From NCBI RefSeq assembly GCF_024628865.1, contig NZ_CP102384.1, forward strand, positions 1,189,001 through 1,253,000: a stretch of DNA of 64,000 bases, in the 5' to 3' direction. The notes beneath the pieces were generated by a model, which saw only the letters and a list, made by a program, of their open reading frames with translations, was not told the DNA's origin and ran no database searches. The translations under genes and the position numbers were made by a program. Every line of letters begins with the position of its first letter. The stretch's first letter is position 1. The stretch is from Sphingopyxis sp. DBS4 (GTDB lineage: Bacteria; Pseudomonadota; Alphaproteobacteria; Sphingomonadales; Sphingomonadaceae). Below, in pieces: positions 52,544 through 61,051 of the stretch.

Positions 52544-53772
52544 GCGCGGCCGATGTCCCGCCCGGCGGCGCGGTTCCGGCCAAGGCCGATCCCGAAACGC
52601 TGGCGCTCCGCGCTGCGCCGATGCGCGTCACCCGTTTCCGCCGCGGAGCTATCGTCGGCATCGCCGCCGCTGGCTCGGTCGCGATTGCCGGGGTCGCGTG
52701 GCTGGCGCTCAAGCCCGCAGGTCTCGGCCTGGTCGTCGCTGCGGACGATACCCAAACCGGCGCGAAGGTGCCGCCCGACGCGCTCGCCGGTGCTCCCGCC
52801 AGCTACGGCGATGTACCGAAGCTCGGCCCGCCGCTTCCCGGCGATCTCGGCAGGCCGATCCTCAATCATCGGCGCGGGATCGCAGACAATGCAGACGCTG
52901 CGGATTCCCTTGCGAATGCAGACCGGCGGGCGGCGCAAGATGCCGAGGCCGAACGCCAGCGTCGTGCCGCCGCCGTCCTTGCGGCGCGGGAATCCGGCGT
53001 GATGATGCCGCTGGCAGGACAGAGCTTAGCCGCTCCGCCACCTGCGATTGTCCGGGAAGACATTGCGGTCGCGCAGCCGGCGGCAGCGGCGGCGGAGCGC
53101 GATCCGGGCGGACAGCTGCGCAAGAATGACCTCGTCGGTCGCACCAATCGCGACGACGAGGTCAGCCCGCACCGGTTGATGCCGGCTGTCTCACCTCATG
53201 TCCTGAGCGCAGGGAGCGTTATCGCCGCAAGCCTGATTACCGGTCTCGATTCCGATCTGCCTGGGCTGGTCACGGCGCAGGTTACCGAAAATGCCTATGA
53301 CAGCGTGACGGGACGGACGATGCTGATCCCGCAGGGCTCGCGCTTGATCGGCCGCTACGACAGCGTCGTTGCTTTCGGGCAGAGCCGAGCGCTCGTGGTC
53401 TGGCAGCGCATCATCCTTCCTGACGGCTCTTCGATCCGCATCGACAATGTGCCGGCAACCGATAGGCAGGGATATGCGGGGTTATCGGACCGGATCGACC
53501 GGCATGGTTGGCAGCTCCTCAGGGGCGTCGCCCTTTCGACCTTGCTCGGCGTCGGGACCGAAATAGGGTTCGGAAGCGGCGAAACCGATCTCGTGGGCGC
53601 CATCCGCGAGGCGGCGCAGCAGAATGGCGCGCGCGCCGGCGACCAGATCGTCGGGCGGTCGCTCGACATCCAGTCGACCTTGCGCGTGCGCCCAGGGTGG
53701 CCGCTGCGCGTCGTTGTCCACAAGGATATCCTGCTGGCGCCATGGCAGGGCGGGAAGAAAGTCGATGGCTGA
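52540..53772 (+). CDS. trbI: TrbI (VirB10-like) conjugal transfer protein
   Basis: A protein of 410 residues, complete. It has a short cytoplasmic part, a membrane helix (IVGIAAAGSVAIAGVAWLAL, about 36-55), a Pro/Ala-rich linker and the VirB10 C-terminal domain (LSAGSVIAASLITGLDSDLP, MLIPQGSRLIGRYDS, ALVVWQRIILPDGSSI) ending WPLRVVVHKDILLAPW. It spans the envelope as part of the channel core. The start overlaps trbG by 4 nt. Confidence 0.94.
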   Translation: MSAADVPPGGAVPAKADPETLALRAAPMRVTRFRRGAIVGIAAAGSVAIAGVAWLALKPAGLGLVVAADDTQTGAKVPPDALAGAPASYGDVPKLGPPLPGDLGRPILNHRRGIADNADAADSLANADRRAAQDAEAERQRRAAAVLAARESGVMMPLAGQSLAAPPPAIVREDIAVAQPAAAAAERDPGGQLRKNDLVGRTNRDDEVSPHRLMPAVSPHVLSAGSVIAASLITGLDSDLPGLVTAQVTENAYDSVTGRTMLIPQGSRLIGRYDSVVAFGQSRALVVWQRIILPDGSSIRIDNVPATDRQGYAGLSDRIDRHGWQLLRGVALSTLLGVGTEIGFGSGETDLVGAIREAAQQNGARAGDQIVGRSLDIQSTLRVRPGWPLRVVVHKDILLAPWQGGKKVDG

Positions 53773-53977
53773 CTTGAAACTTCCGCGGCTTCCCGACCGG
53801 ACACCGGTCAGATTAACGATCGGCGTCATGCCAGATCTCCATGCGGCACTCGTCGAATATGCGGCCGCATATCGGGAGGCCTATGGCAAGGAGGAGCCGG
53901 TGAGCGACCTGGTTCCGGCCATGCTGGAAGCGTTCCTTGCCAGCGACCGCGCCTTTGTCCGCGGCAGATCGCGATGA
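53765..53977 (+). CDS. DUF2274 protein
   Basis: A protein of 70 residues: LKLPRLPDRTPVRLTIGVMP, then LVEYAAAYREAYG and VSDLVPAMLEAFLASDRAFV. DUF2274 is the standard gene after trbI in alphaproteobacterial elements and may be a small RHH-like DNA-binding protein. It overlaps trbI by 8 nt and the next gene by 4 nt. Confidence 0.85.
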   Translation: MADLKLPRLPDRTPVRLTIGVMPDLHAALVEYAAAYREAYGKEEPVSDLVPAMLEAFLASDRAFVRGRSR

Positions 53978-54207
53978 TGCGGAAGTCGCATCCGTCTACT
54001 GGCGTCGTTTCAGATTGCTCGGCGCCTGTCGACGCGGCTGCGCTGGAGCCGATATGCGTCCGGATCGCGGTGGCGGTAAAGCTCACCGGCATCGGCCGCT
54101 CGACAATCTATGAGCTCATCGCCGCCGGCGAGATCGAGACGGTCAAGGTGGGGCGCTCGACCTTCATCCGGTACGACAGCCTGAAACGGCTGTTCGAGAA
54201 GCACTAG
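53974..54207 (+). CDS. Excisionase-like helix-turn-helix protein
   Basis: A protein of 77 residues. The C-terminal 50 form a MerR-type HTH of the excisionase (HTH_17) family: VRIAVAVKLTGIGRSTIYEL, IAAGEIETVKVGRSTFIRY, DSLKRLFEK. Its gene overlaps the stop of the opposing integrase by 4 nt, so it is a good candidate for the directionality factor of the element. Confidence 0.78.
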   Translation: MMRKSHPSTGVVSDCSAPVDAAALEPICVRIAVAVKLTGIGRSTIYELIAAGEIETVKVGRSTFIRYDSLKRLFEKH

Positions 54208-55463
54208 CGTTCCTGCCAGGCCGGCAGGCTTGCCGATCTTCCGCGACGGAAATCGACATGGATGACATTCCCGACGTCGCGGAGGCCGTCGAGATGGTCA
54301 GACCACCATTGGGCCATTCGCACCCGCTCGTCCCAATAGCTCGCCCGATTGTAGGCCGCGCGGACGGGGTCGGGATCGTAATGCGCCAGCGCACGCTCGA
54401 TGGCGTCCTGATTCCACAGGCTGCTCTGGTTCAGCAGCGTGCTAGCCATCGCCCGGAACCCGTGCGCGGTCATCTCGTCGCCTTCGTATCCCAGCCGACG
54501 AAGGGCGTTATTGAGATTGTTCTCGCAGATCGGCTGCTGCCAATTGTGCAGAGCAGGGAAAAGAAAGCGTCCCGGATTGCCGATCGTCCGCAGCTGTTCG
54601 AGAAGCGCGAGTGCCTGTTTCGACAGGGGCACGGCATGGGGCCGTCGCATCTTCGTCCGGGTCGCCGGTATGGTCCAGACCGCCTCCTCGAAATCGATGT
54701 CGCTCCACTCGGCGGTGCGCAACTCGCCCGGTCGCAGGAAGACATGCGGCGCAAGCTGCAGCGCAATCCGCGTTTCCGGGCGTCCGCTGTATCGGTCGAT
54801 CGCCCTCAGGAGTTCGCCGACATGCCGCGGATCGACGATCGCGGCGCGGTGGGTTACCCGCGGGACGAGCAAGGCGCCGCGGAGTACCTCGGCCTGATTG
54901 TGCTCGGCGCGAAGGGTCGCAATCGCGTAGCGGAAGATGCGTCCGGCAAACCCCCGCGTCCGGGTAGCGGTCTCATGGTGGCCCCGGCGCTCGATCGTCT
55001 TGAGGGCCGAGAGCAGGTCGTGCGGCGATACCCCGCCGATTGGCATTGCGCCGATGTGCGGGTCGAGCAAATCGCGAAACCAGCGGAGCTTCGCGAGGGT
55101 CGTCAGCGCTTTTCCTTCGGCTTCCATCTTGGCGATATATTCGTCGGCGATGGCACGGAAGGTCACCCGGCACGCTGCGATGGTCTCGAGGTTCCGATTT
55201 CTCCTCGCGACGGCGGGATCGAGCCCCGCCGCGAGTTGATCGCGGACGTCGAAGCATTTCGCGCGGGCGGCCCTCAGTCCCACAATCGGATATTTGCCGA
55301 GCGACAACCTTCGCTCTTGACCATAGAGCCGGTATCGGAAGCGCCAGAGGCGCGAACCATTGGGCTGAATCAGCAGGAATAGCCCATTCCCGTCATAGAC
55401 CTTATATGGCTTGGGGCGGGGGCGGAGCGACTGGATCTGACGGACGGTCAACATCGACATCAC
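54204..55463 (-). CDS. int: Tyrosine integrase of the element (P4/DUF4102 type)
   Basis: A protein of 419 residues. The N-terminal arm-binding DUF4102 domain has YKVYDGNGLFLLIQPNGSRL and RRLSLGKYPIVGLRAARAK. The catalytic domain has Arg in HVFLRPGELRTAEWSDIDFE (about 235), HGFRAM (H-x-x-R, about 345) and the nucleophile Tyr in PVRAAYNRASYW (about 378). It is complete. Its 5' end faces the tRNA-Thr gene 113 bp away, the classic arrangement for an integrase that recombines at the tRNA 3' end. A TCAAC-N5-GTTGA dyad lies just upstream (about 55467-55481). Confidence 0.95.
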   Translation of the reverse strand: MMSMLTVRQIQSLRPRPKPYKVYDGNGLFLLIQPNGSRLWRFRYRLYGQERRLSLGKYPIVGLRAARAKCFDVRDQLAAGLDPAVARRNRNLETIAACRVTFRAIADEYIAKMEAEGKALTTLAKLRWFRDLLDPHIGAMPIGGVSPHDLLSALKTIERRGHHETATRTRGFAGRIFRYAIATLRAEHNQAEVLRGALLVPRVTHRAAIVDPRHVGELLRAIDRYSGRPETRIALQLAPHVFLRPGELRTAEWSDIDFEEAVWTIPATRTKMRRPHAVPLSKQALALLEQLRTIGNPGRFLFPALHNWQQPICENNLNNALRRLGYEGDEMTAHGFRAMASTLLNQSSLWNQDAIERALAHYDPDPVRAAYNRASYWDERVRMAQWWSDHLDGLRDVGNVIHVDFRRGRSASLPAWQER

Positions 55464-55575
55464 CTCAACTGTTGGTTGACGATGGTGGGATGCTGCGCTT
55501 CCTGGCGCACGCGAACAAGGCGCCGCAGCCCGTGCCGAACGCCCGAATAAAATCGTTTATTTTCAATGGGTTCGA

Positions 55576-55605
55576 TGGTGCCGCTTACAGGACTCGAACC
55601 TGTGA
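55576..55605. other. attR: Predicted attachment site (right end of element)
   Basis: The 3' end of tRNA-Thr next to the integrase is the expected att core. I do not see a second copy of this 30-nt stretch elsewhere in the window, so the other end should lie to the left of position 1. Confidence 0.55.
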
Positions 55606-55651
55606 CCCCATCATTACGAATGATGTGCTCTACCAACTGAGCTAAAGCGGC
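55576..55651 (-). tRNA. tRNA-Thr (anticodon CGT)
   Basis: A 76-nt cloverleaf including the encoded CCA (55578-55576). The acceptor GCCGCTT pairs with AAGCGGC, the discriminator is A, and the anticodon loop TTCGTAA has its anticodon at 55618-55616. The T-arm ACAGGTTCGAGTCCTGT is regular. Its 3' end lies towards the integrase, so the attachment core of the element is expected between about 55576 and 55605. Confidence 0.97.
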
Positions 55652-55826
55652 AACGAGGGGCGCCACTAGCAGCGCCGCCGTGCGATGACAAGCATCGTGT
55701 GCCAATTGTTTTCGAGCGGCGAAACCATCGAGTCTCGAGCCGAAACGGTTTGATTTTTGGCGTCGGTCGGGGGGATATGGGCCGCCTCAGAGTCTCTTCC
55801 TCCCAATCCATCCGGAGCCGCGTGCG

Positions 55827-57083
55827 ATGTCGCAATCCTTCAGCCGACAGGAATTCTACGACCTTGTCTGGTCGAAGCCGATGACGCAGCTCGCCAAGCA
55901 GTTCTTCCTTTCGGACGTAGCGCTGCACAAGATCTGCAAGAAGCACGATATTCCCAAGCCTCCGCTCGGGTGGTGGGCGAAGAAGCATGCGGGGAAGCCG
56001 GTCGAGCAGACGCCCCTGCCTCCGGCAAAGGAGGGAGCCGCCGCAAAGATCAGCATCATGAGCGGTGAGCTGCGCAAAGAGTCGGAAGCCATGTCCGCCG
56101 TCCGCGAGCAGGCGCGCATCGCGGCATCGGGGATTGATAGCGAGGCCGTGGTTCCCGCACATCGGATCGTCACGGCCACCGCTGCGAAGCTTCGAAAGGC
56201 GAAACCCGGAGCCGATTCGATCCTCGTCGCAGCGCGCGGAAAGGGCATCATCCCTACGCTGGTCGACACCGCTTCGATCGACCGATTCGAACTGGTGCTC
56301 AACCGGATCATCGCGGCGGCGGAGGCTCTCGGCATTACGCTCGGAGCAGGAGAGAAGGGCGCTGTCTTCCTCTGCGACGGGGAAAGCGTCGGCTTCGCGG
56401 TGACGGAACTCACGCGGCGCGAAAAGCATGTGCTCACCGAGAAGGAGCAGAAAGAGCGCGAAGCTTGGGAAACGAAGCAGGAGCGATACTGGGCCAAGCG
56501 CCGAAAGCCGCGGAGTTGGGATGACGACGACGACTTCGGCTTCGAGTTCGCACCTCGGTTTCCCGAATGGGATTATCATGCCACCGGACAGCTCTCGTTC
56601 GAACTCGATCAGCACTATTTCTGGGACGCCAGTCCGCGGCGGTCGTTTCGTGACGCCAAGGTCCAGCGCCTCGAATTGATCGCCGGCGATATTGCCGTGG
56701 GGATCGCCGTCTACGCGGCGGCGCTAAAAGCCGACAGGGTCCGGCGTGATGAAGAAGCGCGGCGGCGTGAAGAGGAGCAGCAGAGTCGGGAGCGGCGCGC
56801 ACGCGCAGAGCATATTCAGAAGCGCCGGGTGGCCGAACTCGACAAGGTTCTCGAAGAACTTGCCGCGCTCGAGCGCATGCGCGGTCTCGTCTCGACATTG
56901 CGTTCCCAGATCGGAAGCGATTCGGAAGGCCGGGTCGGCGCGTTCGTCGAATTCGCCGACAAGCGACTAGCGGCGCGGGAAGCGGTCTTCTCGGCAGATG
57001 GGCTCGCCGCGCGCTTCGAAGGTGATCGGATTTTCGGCGACGATGACGATCACGATTTCTACCCGTCACGCTATTATCTTTGA
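55827..57083 (+). CDS. Conserved hypothetical protein with N-terminal HTH-like region
   Basis: A protein of 418 residues, function unknown. Residues 5-60 (FSRQEFYDLVWSKPMTQLAK, SDVALHKICKKHDIPKPPLG, WWAKKHAGK) look like a DNA-binding helix-turn-helix and are the best conserved part. The middle holds an acidic run (SWDDDDDFGFEF), and the C-terminal third is a charged coiled coil (RRDEEARRREEEQQSRERRA). No enzyme motif is seen. It is the first gene outside the tRNA-Thr element. Confidence 0.6.
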   Translation: MSQSFSRQEFYDLVWSKPMTQLAKQFFLSDVALHKICKKHDIPKPPLGWWAKKHAGKPVEQTPLPPAKEGAAAKISIMSGELRKESEAMSAVREQARIAASGIDSEAVVPAHRIVTATAAKLRKAKPGADSILVAARGKGIIPTLVDTASIDRFELVLNRIIAAAEALGITLGAGEKGAVFLCDGESVGFAVTELTRREKHVLTEKEQKEREAWETKQERYWAKRRKPRSWDDDDDFGFEFAPRFPEWDYHATGQLSFELDQHYFWDASPRRSFRDAKVQRLELIAGDIAVGIAVYAAALKADRVRRDEEARRREEEQQSRERRARAEHIQKRRVAELDKVLEELAALERMRGLVSTLRSQIGSDSEGRVGAFVEFADKRLAAREAVFSADGLAARFEGDRIFGDDDDHDFYPSRYYL

Positions 57084-57257
57084 TGCCAACGTGAGGGTGC
57101 TGGGCGACCTCTAAACGGAATTGGGTTTGAATTATATGCGTGAAGTGCGTCTTGGATATATTCCAGACTTATATTTCAAAGCGCTGGGAACGGGCGAGCC
57201 GGCATTGAAGGTGCCTGACGAGTGCTGAATCCAAACATCGCCAGTGACGCTGGATCC

Positions 57258-57330
57258 ATACCCTCTAGGGAATAAATTGGGTTTATACCCCGCAGGGGAT
57301 ATTCCTAAGATATACCTCTCAAGGCATGTT
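57258..57330. repeat. Three dyad iterons about 27 bp apart
   Basis: ACCCT-CT-AGGGA (57260-57271), ATACCCC-GCA-GGGGATA (57285-57301) and ATACCT-CTC-AAGGCAT (57312-57326) share an ATACC/GG core with centres about 27 bp apart. This is the pattern of a multimeric HTH-repressor operator. No regulator gene lies within the gap. Confidence 0.5.
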
Positions 57331-57561
57331 GAGCATCGTGGGAGGTGAAGCAGGGGGCTTGGCGCGGGTGATCCTCGCGATTGCCTGTCTCGATCGGTTT
57401 GCCATGACATCACGTCCCGAATCGCCGCTCCGAAACGTGCGAACTAAGCTTTTGGGACTCGAACCACCACATCGAATATAAAGGGGGTATCGGACTGGGT
57501 ATCATCTCAAAATCACGAGGAGAAAATACCTATCTTACAATAAGTTAAACGTAATATTTGA

Positions 57562-57588
57562 GTCCTCTTCTGCACCATTTGCTTCTCT
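57562..57588 (+). repeat. Second attachment-like sequence
   Basis: TCCTCTTCTG, a 2-nt gap relative to the copy at 43113, then CACCATTTG and TTCT. The match to 43113-43140 is about 21 of 25 aligned bases. No tRNA body accompanies it. Confidence 0.35.
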
Positions 57589-57660
57589 ATTCTGGTCTGG
57601 GGCGATGATTGCCTCCTGCGATAGCAGGTTTCGAGTCCCGGATGATGATCCGTTCGTTGC

Positions 57661-58305
57661 TCAGGTCATCCCAATGAAGCGGAGAAGATCTTTGGCGCCT
57701 ATTTTGATGTAGAGGGATTGTTCCTCGCCTGACAAAATATTGCCGGCTGCGAGCTCCGAGCAAATCTGGTCGAGCCGTGTCAGGATCAAACGGGCGCGCA
57801 CGCGCTCGATTTTTTCGGACAAGGCGGCACGAAAGCCGGGGATGCCTGCGCCGCCCAGCATGTCGATCAGCCGGTCGCCGTCATCGCGAAGCCGCTGTCT
57901 GAAGCTGGGTTCGAAGGTCGCGAGCTGGATGACGAGCGAGGTGATATAGCCGTGCTCGACATAGATATGGGCGAGGCGGCGGAGCCAGGTTTCGAGGCCG
58001 AGCTGGTCCGGCGGGTTCATCGACGTCAGCTCGTTGTAAAGACCCTGCCAATCGCTCTCGATCGAATCATAGATGGCGAGCGCGAGCGAGAGTTTCGAAT
58101 CGAAATAGGTGTAGAAAGTGGCCCGGCTGACCCCGGCCGCGGCGATCAACTCGTCGATCGTCGCGAAGACATAGGGGGTGGCGGAAAAGACGGAGGCCGC
58201 GCCCGCCAGGATCGCGGCGCGGGTCTGTTCCTTGCGCTGTTGCTGGAAACCGTTCCGTCCGCCCGCGCGCAGGCCCCTGGGGCGAGATGGTTTGGCCATG
58301 TTCAT
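57661..58305 (-). CDS. TetR-family regulator
   Basis: A protein of 214 residues. The basic start (PSRPRGLRAGGRNGFQQQRK) is followed by the TetR HTH (FATIDELIAAAGVSRATFYT YFDSKLSLALAI, about 50-80). The C-terminal ligand domain is unassigned. It is transcribed in the same direction as the following dehydrogenase cluster, whose start regions face a divergent TonB receptor, and is the likely repressor of that cluster. Confidence 0.88.
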   Translation of the reverse strand: MNMAKPSRPRGLRAGGRNGFQQQRKEQTRAAILAGAASVFSATPYVFATIDELIAAAGVSRATFYTYFDSKLSLALAIYDSIESDWQGLYNELTSMNPPDQLGLETWLRRLAHIYVEHGYITSLVIQLATFEPSFRQRLRDDGDRLIDMLGGAGIPGFRAALSEKIERVRARLILTRLDQICSELAAGNILSGEEQSLYIKIGAKDLLRFIGMT

Positions 58306-58385
58306 GCTTCAGGCCCTATTGCATTCGCCGCGATCGGGGAACGGGAATGATCTTGCCCCGGTATGGCGGCTTCCTTCGGTTGGCA

Positions 58386-59408
58386 TCAGGCGGCGGGGTC
58401 GATCAATATCTTGCAATCGGCCGATGGTCTGCGAAGCGCGTCGAAGGCGACAGGCAGTTCGTCGAAGCCTATGGTGCGCGTATGCAGCGGTTCAGGGTCG
58501 GCGCGGCCCGCGGCGATCGCCCCGATGACCGCTTCGAAATCACGCTCGGTATAGCATTGGCTGAACCGCAGCGAGACTTCCTTGGCAAGCCCCGTGATTG
58601 GCTTGATCGCGTCGTCCTGAAAACAGGCGCCGGCAACGACGACGCGGCCGCGGATACCGGCCAGGTCGATGCATTGCTGGATCAGCCCCGGCGCGCCGAC
58701 GCATTCGAAGATGACCGGCGGCGCGCGACCTGCAAGCGCAGAGAAGGCTGCTGCGACGGGGCCGGTGCCGGGATCGATCGCCGCGCTGGCGCCGACCGCC
58801 AGCGCGAGTGCGCGGCGATCGGCAAAGCGTTCGCTGACGACGACGCTGCGCGCGCCCGCAAGCCGCGCGAACAGCGCCACGGCGACGCCGATCGGCCCGG
58901 CGCCGATCACCAGCACATCGTCCGCGGCGCCGAGATCGGCCATCGCGACGGCATGATGCGCGACTGCGAGCGGTTCGACCATCGCGCCTTCGTCGAAGCC
59001 GACCCCGGCTGGCAGGCGCTGCAGCATCGCCGCACGGGCGACGACATATTGGGCATAGGCGCCTTGCGCGAGTAGCGAGGTTCCGGTGAAGACGCCGCTG
59101 CGGCAGAGACCGGGCAGCCCCTCGGCGCAGGCGTCGCACTGCGAACAGACGTGGAGCGGCAGCGCCGTCACCCGATCGCCGACCGCCCAGCCATGCACCT
59201 CCGCGCCGCATTCGACGACCGTTCCGGCGAACTCGTGGCCGAAGATCGTGCCCGCGGGTGCAAAGCCATATTCGGCCATATGCAGATCCGATCCGCAGAT
59301 GCCCGCGCGCGCAACCGCGATTACCACCTCGCCGACCTTGGGGCGCGGATCATCGATCCGCTCGATCGTCAGCGGCTGGTTCGCTCCCTGATAGACGGCC
59401 GCGCGCAT
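58386..59408 (-). CDS. Zinc-dependent alcohol dehydrogenase (MDR family)
   Basis: A protein of 340 residues. GroES-like N-terminus with catalytic zinc ligands in ARAGICGSDLHM (Cys) and GHEFAGTVVECG (His-Glu). The structural zinc loop CSQCDACAEGLPGLC (four Cys) is near 90-105. The Rossmann domain has VLVIGAGPIGVAVALFARLA near 170. It should oxidise a secondary alcohol or polyol with NAD(P). It lies 3 nt from the SDR gene in the same operon. Confidence 0.9.
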   Translation of the reverse strand: MRAAVYQGANQPLTIERIDDPRPKVGEVVIAVARAGICGSDLHMAEYGFAPAGTIFGHEFAGTVVECGAEVHGWAVGDRVTALPLHVCSQCDACAEGLPGLCRSGVFTGTSLLAQGAYAQYVVARAAMLQRLPAGVGFDEGAMVEPLAVAHHAVAMADLGAADDVLVIGAGPIGVAVALFARLAGARSVVVSERFADRRALALAVGASAAIDPGTGPVAAAFSALAGRAPPVIFECVGAPGLIQQCIDLAGIRGRVVVAGACFQDDAIKPITGLAKEVSLRFSQCYTERDFEAVIGAIAAGRADPEPLHTRTIGFDELPVAFDALRRPSADCKILIDPAA

Positions 59409-59411
59409 CGG

Positions 59412-60203
59412 TCAGCCCGCCGCGCCATAGGCGGCATAGACCTCGCCGATCGAAGGATTGCGGCGCAGTGTCTGACCGCCGCTGACATGGATGGTCTGGC
59501 CGGTGACGAAAGACGCCTCTTCGCTCGCCAGCCACAGCGCTGCGTCGGCGACGTCGGCACGGCACGTGCTGCGTCCCAGCGGCACTTCGCGCCGATAGAG
59601 GGCGGCGACGCTATCGAGCATCAGCCCGCCACCCGACATCGGCGCATCGGAGACACCCCCCGGCGCGATCGAATTGGCGCGAATGCCCTGAGAACCGAAT
59701 TCGTGCGCAATGCAGCGGATGACATGATCCATGCCTGCCTTGGTTCCCATATAGGCGGCGTGGTCGTCGAACATGATCGTCGCGGTGACCGACGAGATCT
59801 GGATGATCGATCCGCCCTGCGGCATCGCCGCGACGAGCGCCTGAAAGAAGCGGAAGGGGCCGGTGAACTGGATCGCGTTCATTGTGTCGAGATCTTCGCG
59901 CGTCATGGCGAGAAAGGGCCTCAGCAACCCCCAGCCGGTCGCGTTGACCCCGATGTCGAGCCCGCCCTGGCGCGCCGCGGTGTCCGCAACCAGCCGTTCG
60001 GGGTCGCCTTCGACGGTGATGTCGCAAAGCTGCCGGCCGGCGCCGATCGCCTCCGCTACCTCGGCGAGCGCGTCGGCGCGGCGGCCCGCGACCGTAACGC
60101 GCGCGCCCGCCTCGACATAGCGCCGTGCGATCGCCTCGCCGACATTGCCGGGTGCAGTGCCCAGCACGAGCGCAGATTTCCCGGCGAGCCGTCCGTCGGT
60201 CAT
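59412..60203 (-). CDS. Short-chain dehydrogenase/reductase
   Basis: A protein of 263 residues. The NAD(P) loop is ALVLGTAPGNVGEAIARRYV (a TAPGNVG variant of TGxxxGxG). NATGW replaces NNAG. The catalytic Ser is in IIQISSVTA and Tyr-x3-Lys in AAYMGTKAGM near 165, with EASFVTGQTIHVSGGQTL at the end. It probably oxidises a hydroxyl made by its neighbours. The start at 60203 is one base after the VOC stop; a longer open frame upstream belongs to VOC antisense-frame noise. Confidence 0.9.
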   Translation of the reverse strand: MTDGRLAGKSALVLGTAPGNVGEAIARRYVEAGARVTVAGRRADALAEVAEAIGAGRQLCDITVEGDPERLVADTAARQGGLDIGVNATGWGLLRPFLAMTREDLDTMNAIQFTGPFRFFQALVAAMPQGGSIIQISSVTATIMFDDHAAYMGTKAGMDHVIRCIAHEFGSQGIRANSIAPGGVSDAPMSGGGLMLDSVAALYRREVPLGRSTCRADVADAALWLASEEASFVTGQTIHVSGGQTLRRNPSIGEVYAAYGAAG

Positions 60204-60204
60204 G

Positions 60205-60735
60205 TCATTGCCCTCCCACATGGATCGTCGTGACCGGGTCGCTGCCGTCCCAGCACCGCGCCGCGGCAACGCCGGCCGCGACCATCTCGTGCATTCCGGC
60301 ACCCTCGATGAATTCGTACAGCACGCCGGTATCGCCCTCGGCCTCCAGATAGGCGACGCGGGTCGAAGGGTTCGACGCCTCGAACACCACGGACAATCCC
60401 CGGGCGGTCGCGTTCGCCACCGCTGCGTCGAGATCGTCGACGATCCACGCCATATGATGCATCCCGCAAAGCGGAGCGCCCTTTTCATCAAGATAGGGGG
60501 AAGGGGCGTCGCCAACCGGCTGGATCAGTTCGATCTGCATGTCTCCCTGATAGGCAAGGGCGACGTCGATCGTGACTTGAGTCGGTTGCCCCCGCAAACG
60601 TCCGCTGAGCGTCACCCCCCGAAAAACCGTCCACGGGCCAAGGCCGAGTGCGCGCATCCGGCTGGACAGGGAGCGATCGAGGTCGGTGACCACAAAGCCG
60701 AGCTGGTCGATCGCCCCGAATATTGCATCCGCCAT
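60205..60735 (-). CDS. VOC-superfamily (glyoxalase-like) protein
   Basis: A protein of 176 residues beginning FGAIDQLGFVVTDLDRSLSS, with paired beta-alpha-beta modules: QIELIQPVGDAPSPYLDEKG and GMHHMAWIVDDLDAAVANAT, then GVLYEFIEGAGMHEM. Metal ligands of VOC enzymes (first-strand His/Gln, Glu in IELIQP, His in MHHMAW, Glu in LYEFIE) are plausible. It may be a dioxygenase, isomerase or epimerase. It is the first gene of the minus-strand operon. Confidence 0.83.
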   Translation of the reverse strand: MADAIFGAIDQLGFVVTDLDRSLSSRMRALGLGPWTVFRGVTLSGRLRGQPTQVTIDVALAYQGDMQIELIQPVGDAPSPYLDEKGAPLCGMHHMAWIVDDLDAAVANATARGLSVVFEASNPSTRVAYLEAEGDTGVLYEFIEGAGMHEMVAAGVAAARCWDGSDPVTTIHVGGQ

Positions 60736-61051
60736 CCGCGCGCATCTCCTCCCTTGCGTCGCCGCATTCCCTTGCGGCCGGTGACGAAATATGCTGAACT
60801 GATAGTCCAGTCAATTGGTTCGATTCAGCAACGACCACATCGATTCTGCGGGCGGCAAACCGGTCGGGAACTGGAAGGGTGCCATTTTCAGGGTACGCGG
60901 CTATTCGCCACATGGGTGAACAGTGTAGTTCCGATGGCGCGCTTTATCGCCACGGAAGGTTGGTTATCGTCCCGCTCCGTAATCGGGCCAAGCAGGAAGA
61001 AGCCCGGATTTTGGCGGCTCGGAAGAAGCTGCTGCTGGAGAGGGAGGCATT
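60736..61051. promoter_or_regulatory. Divergent control region of the catabolic cluster
   Basis: Non-coding 316 bp between the VOC operon and the TonB receptor. It contains a dyad around ACTG-ATAGTC-CAGT (60798-60811) followed by CAATTG (60813-60818), a plausible TetR-type operator. GGAGG precedes the receptor ATG. Confidence 0.45.

Larger units (their letters stand above)
57084..57660. other. 577-bp AT-richer gap with iterated dyads
   Basis: No gene found. It contains three evenly spaced dyads (57258-57330) and an attachment-like stretch (57562-57588). Composition is clearly more AT-rich than the flanking genes, as often at integration scars. Confidence 0.45.

Noticed and set aside
57455..57475. 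T-arm-like GGACTCGAACC, possible tRNA
   Set aside because: Only the T-arm consensus is present; no acceptor or anticodon stem can be formed around it.
57620..57650. TTTCGAGTCCCGG, possible tRNA T-arm
   Set aside because: The stem does not pair and there is no cloverleaf.
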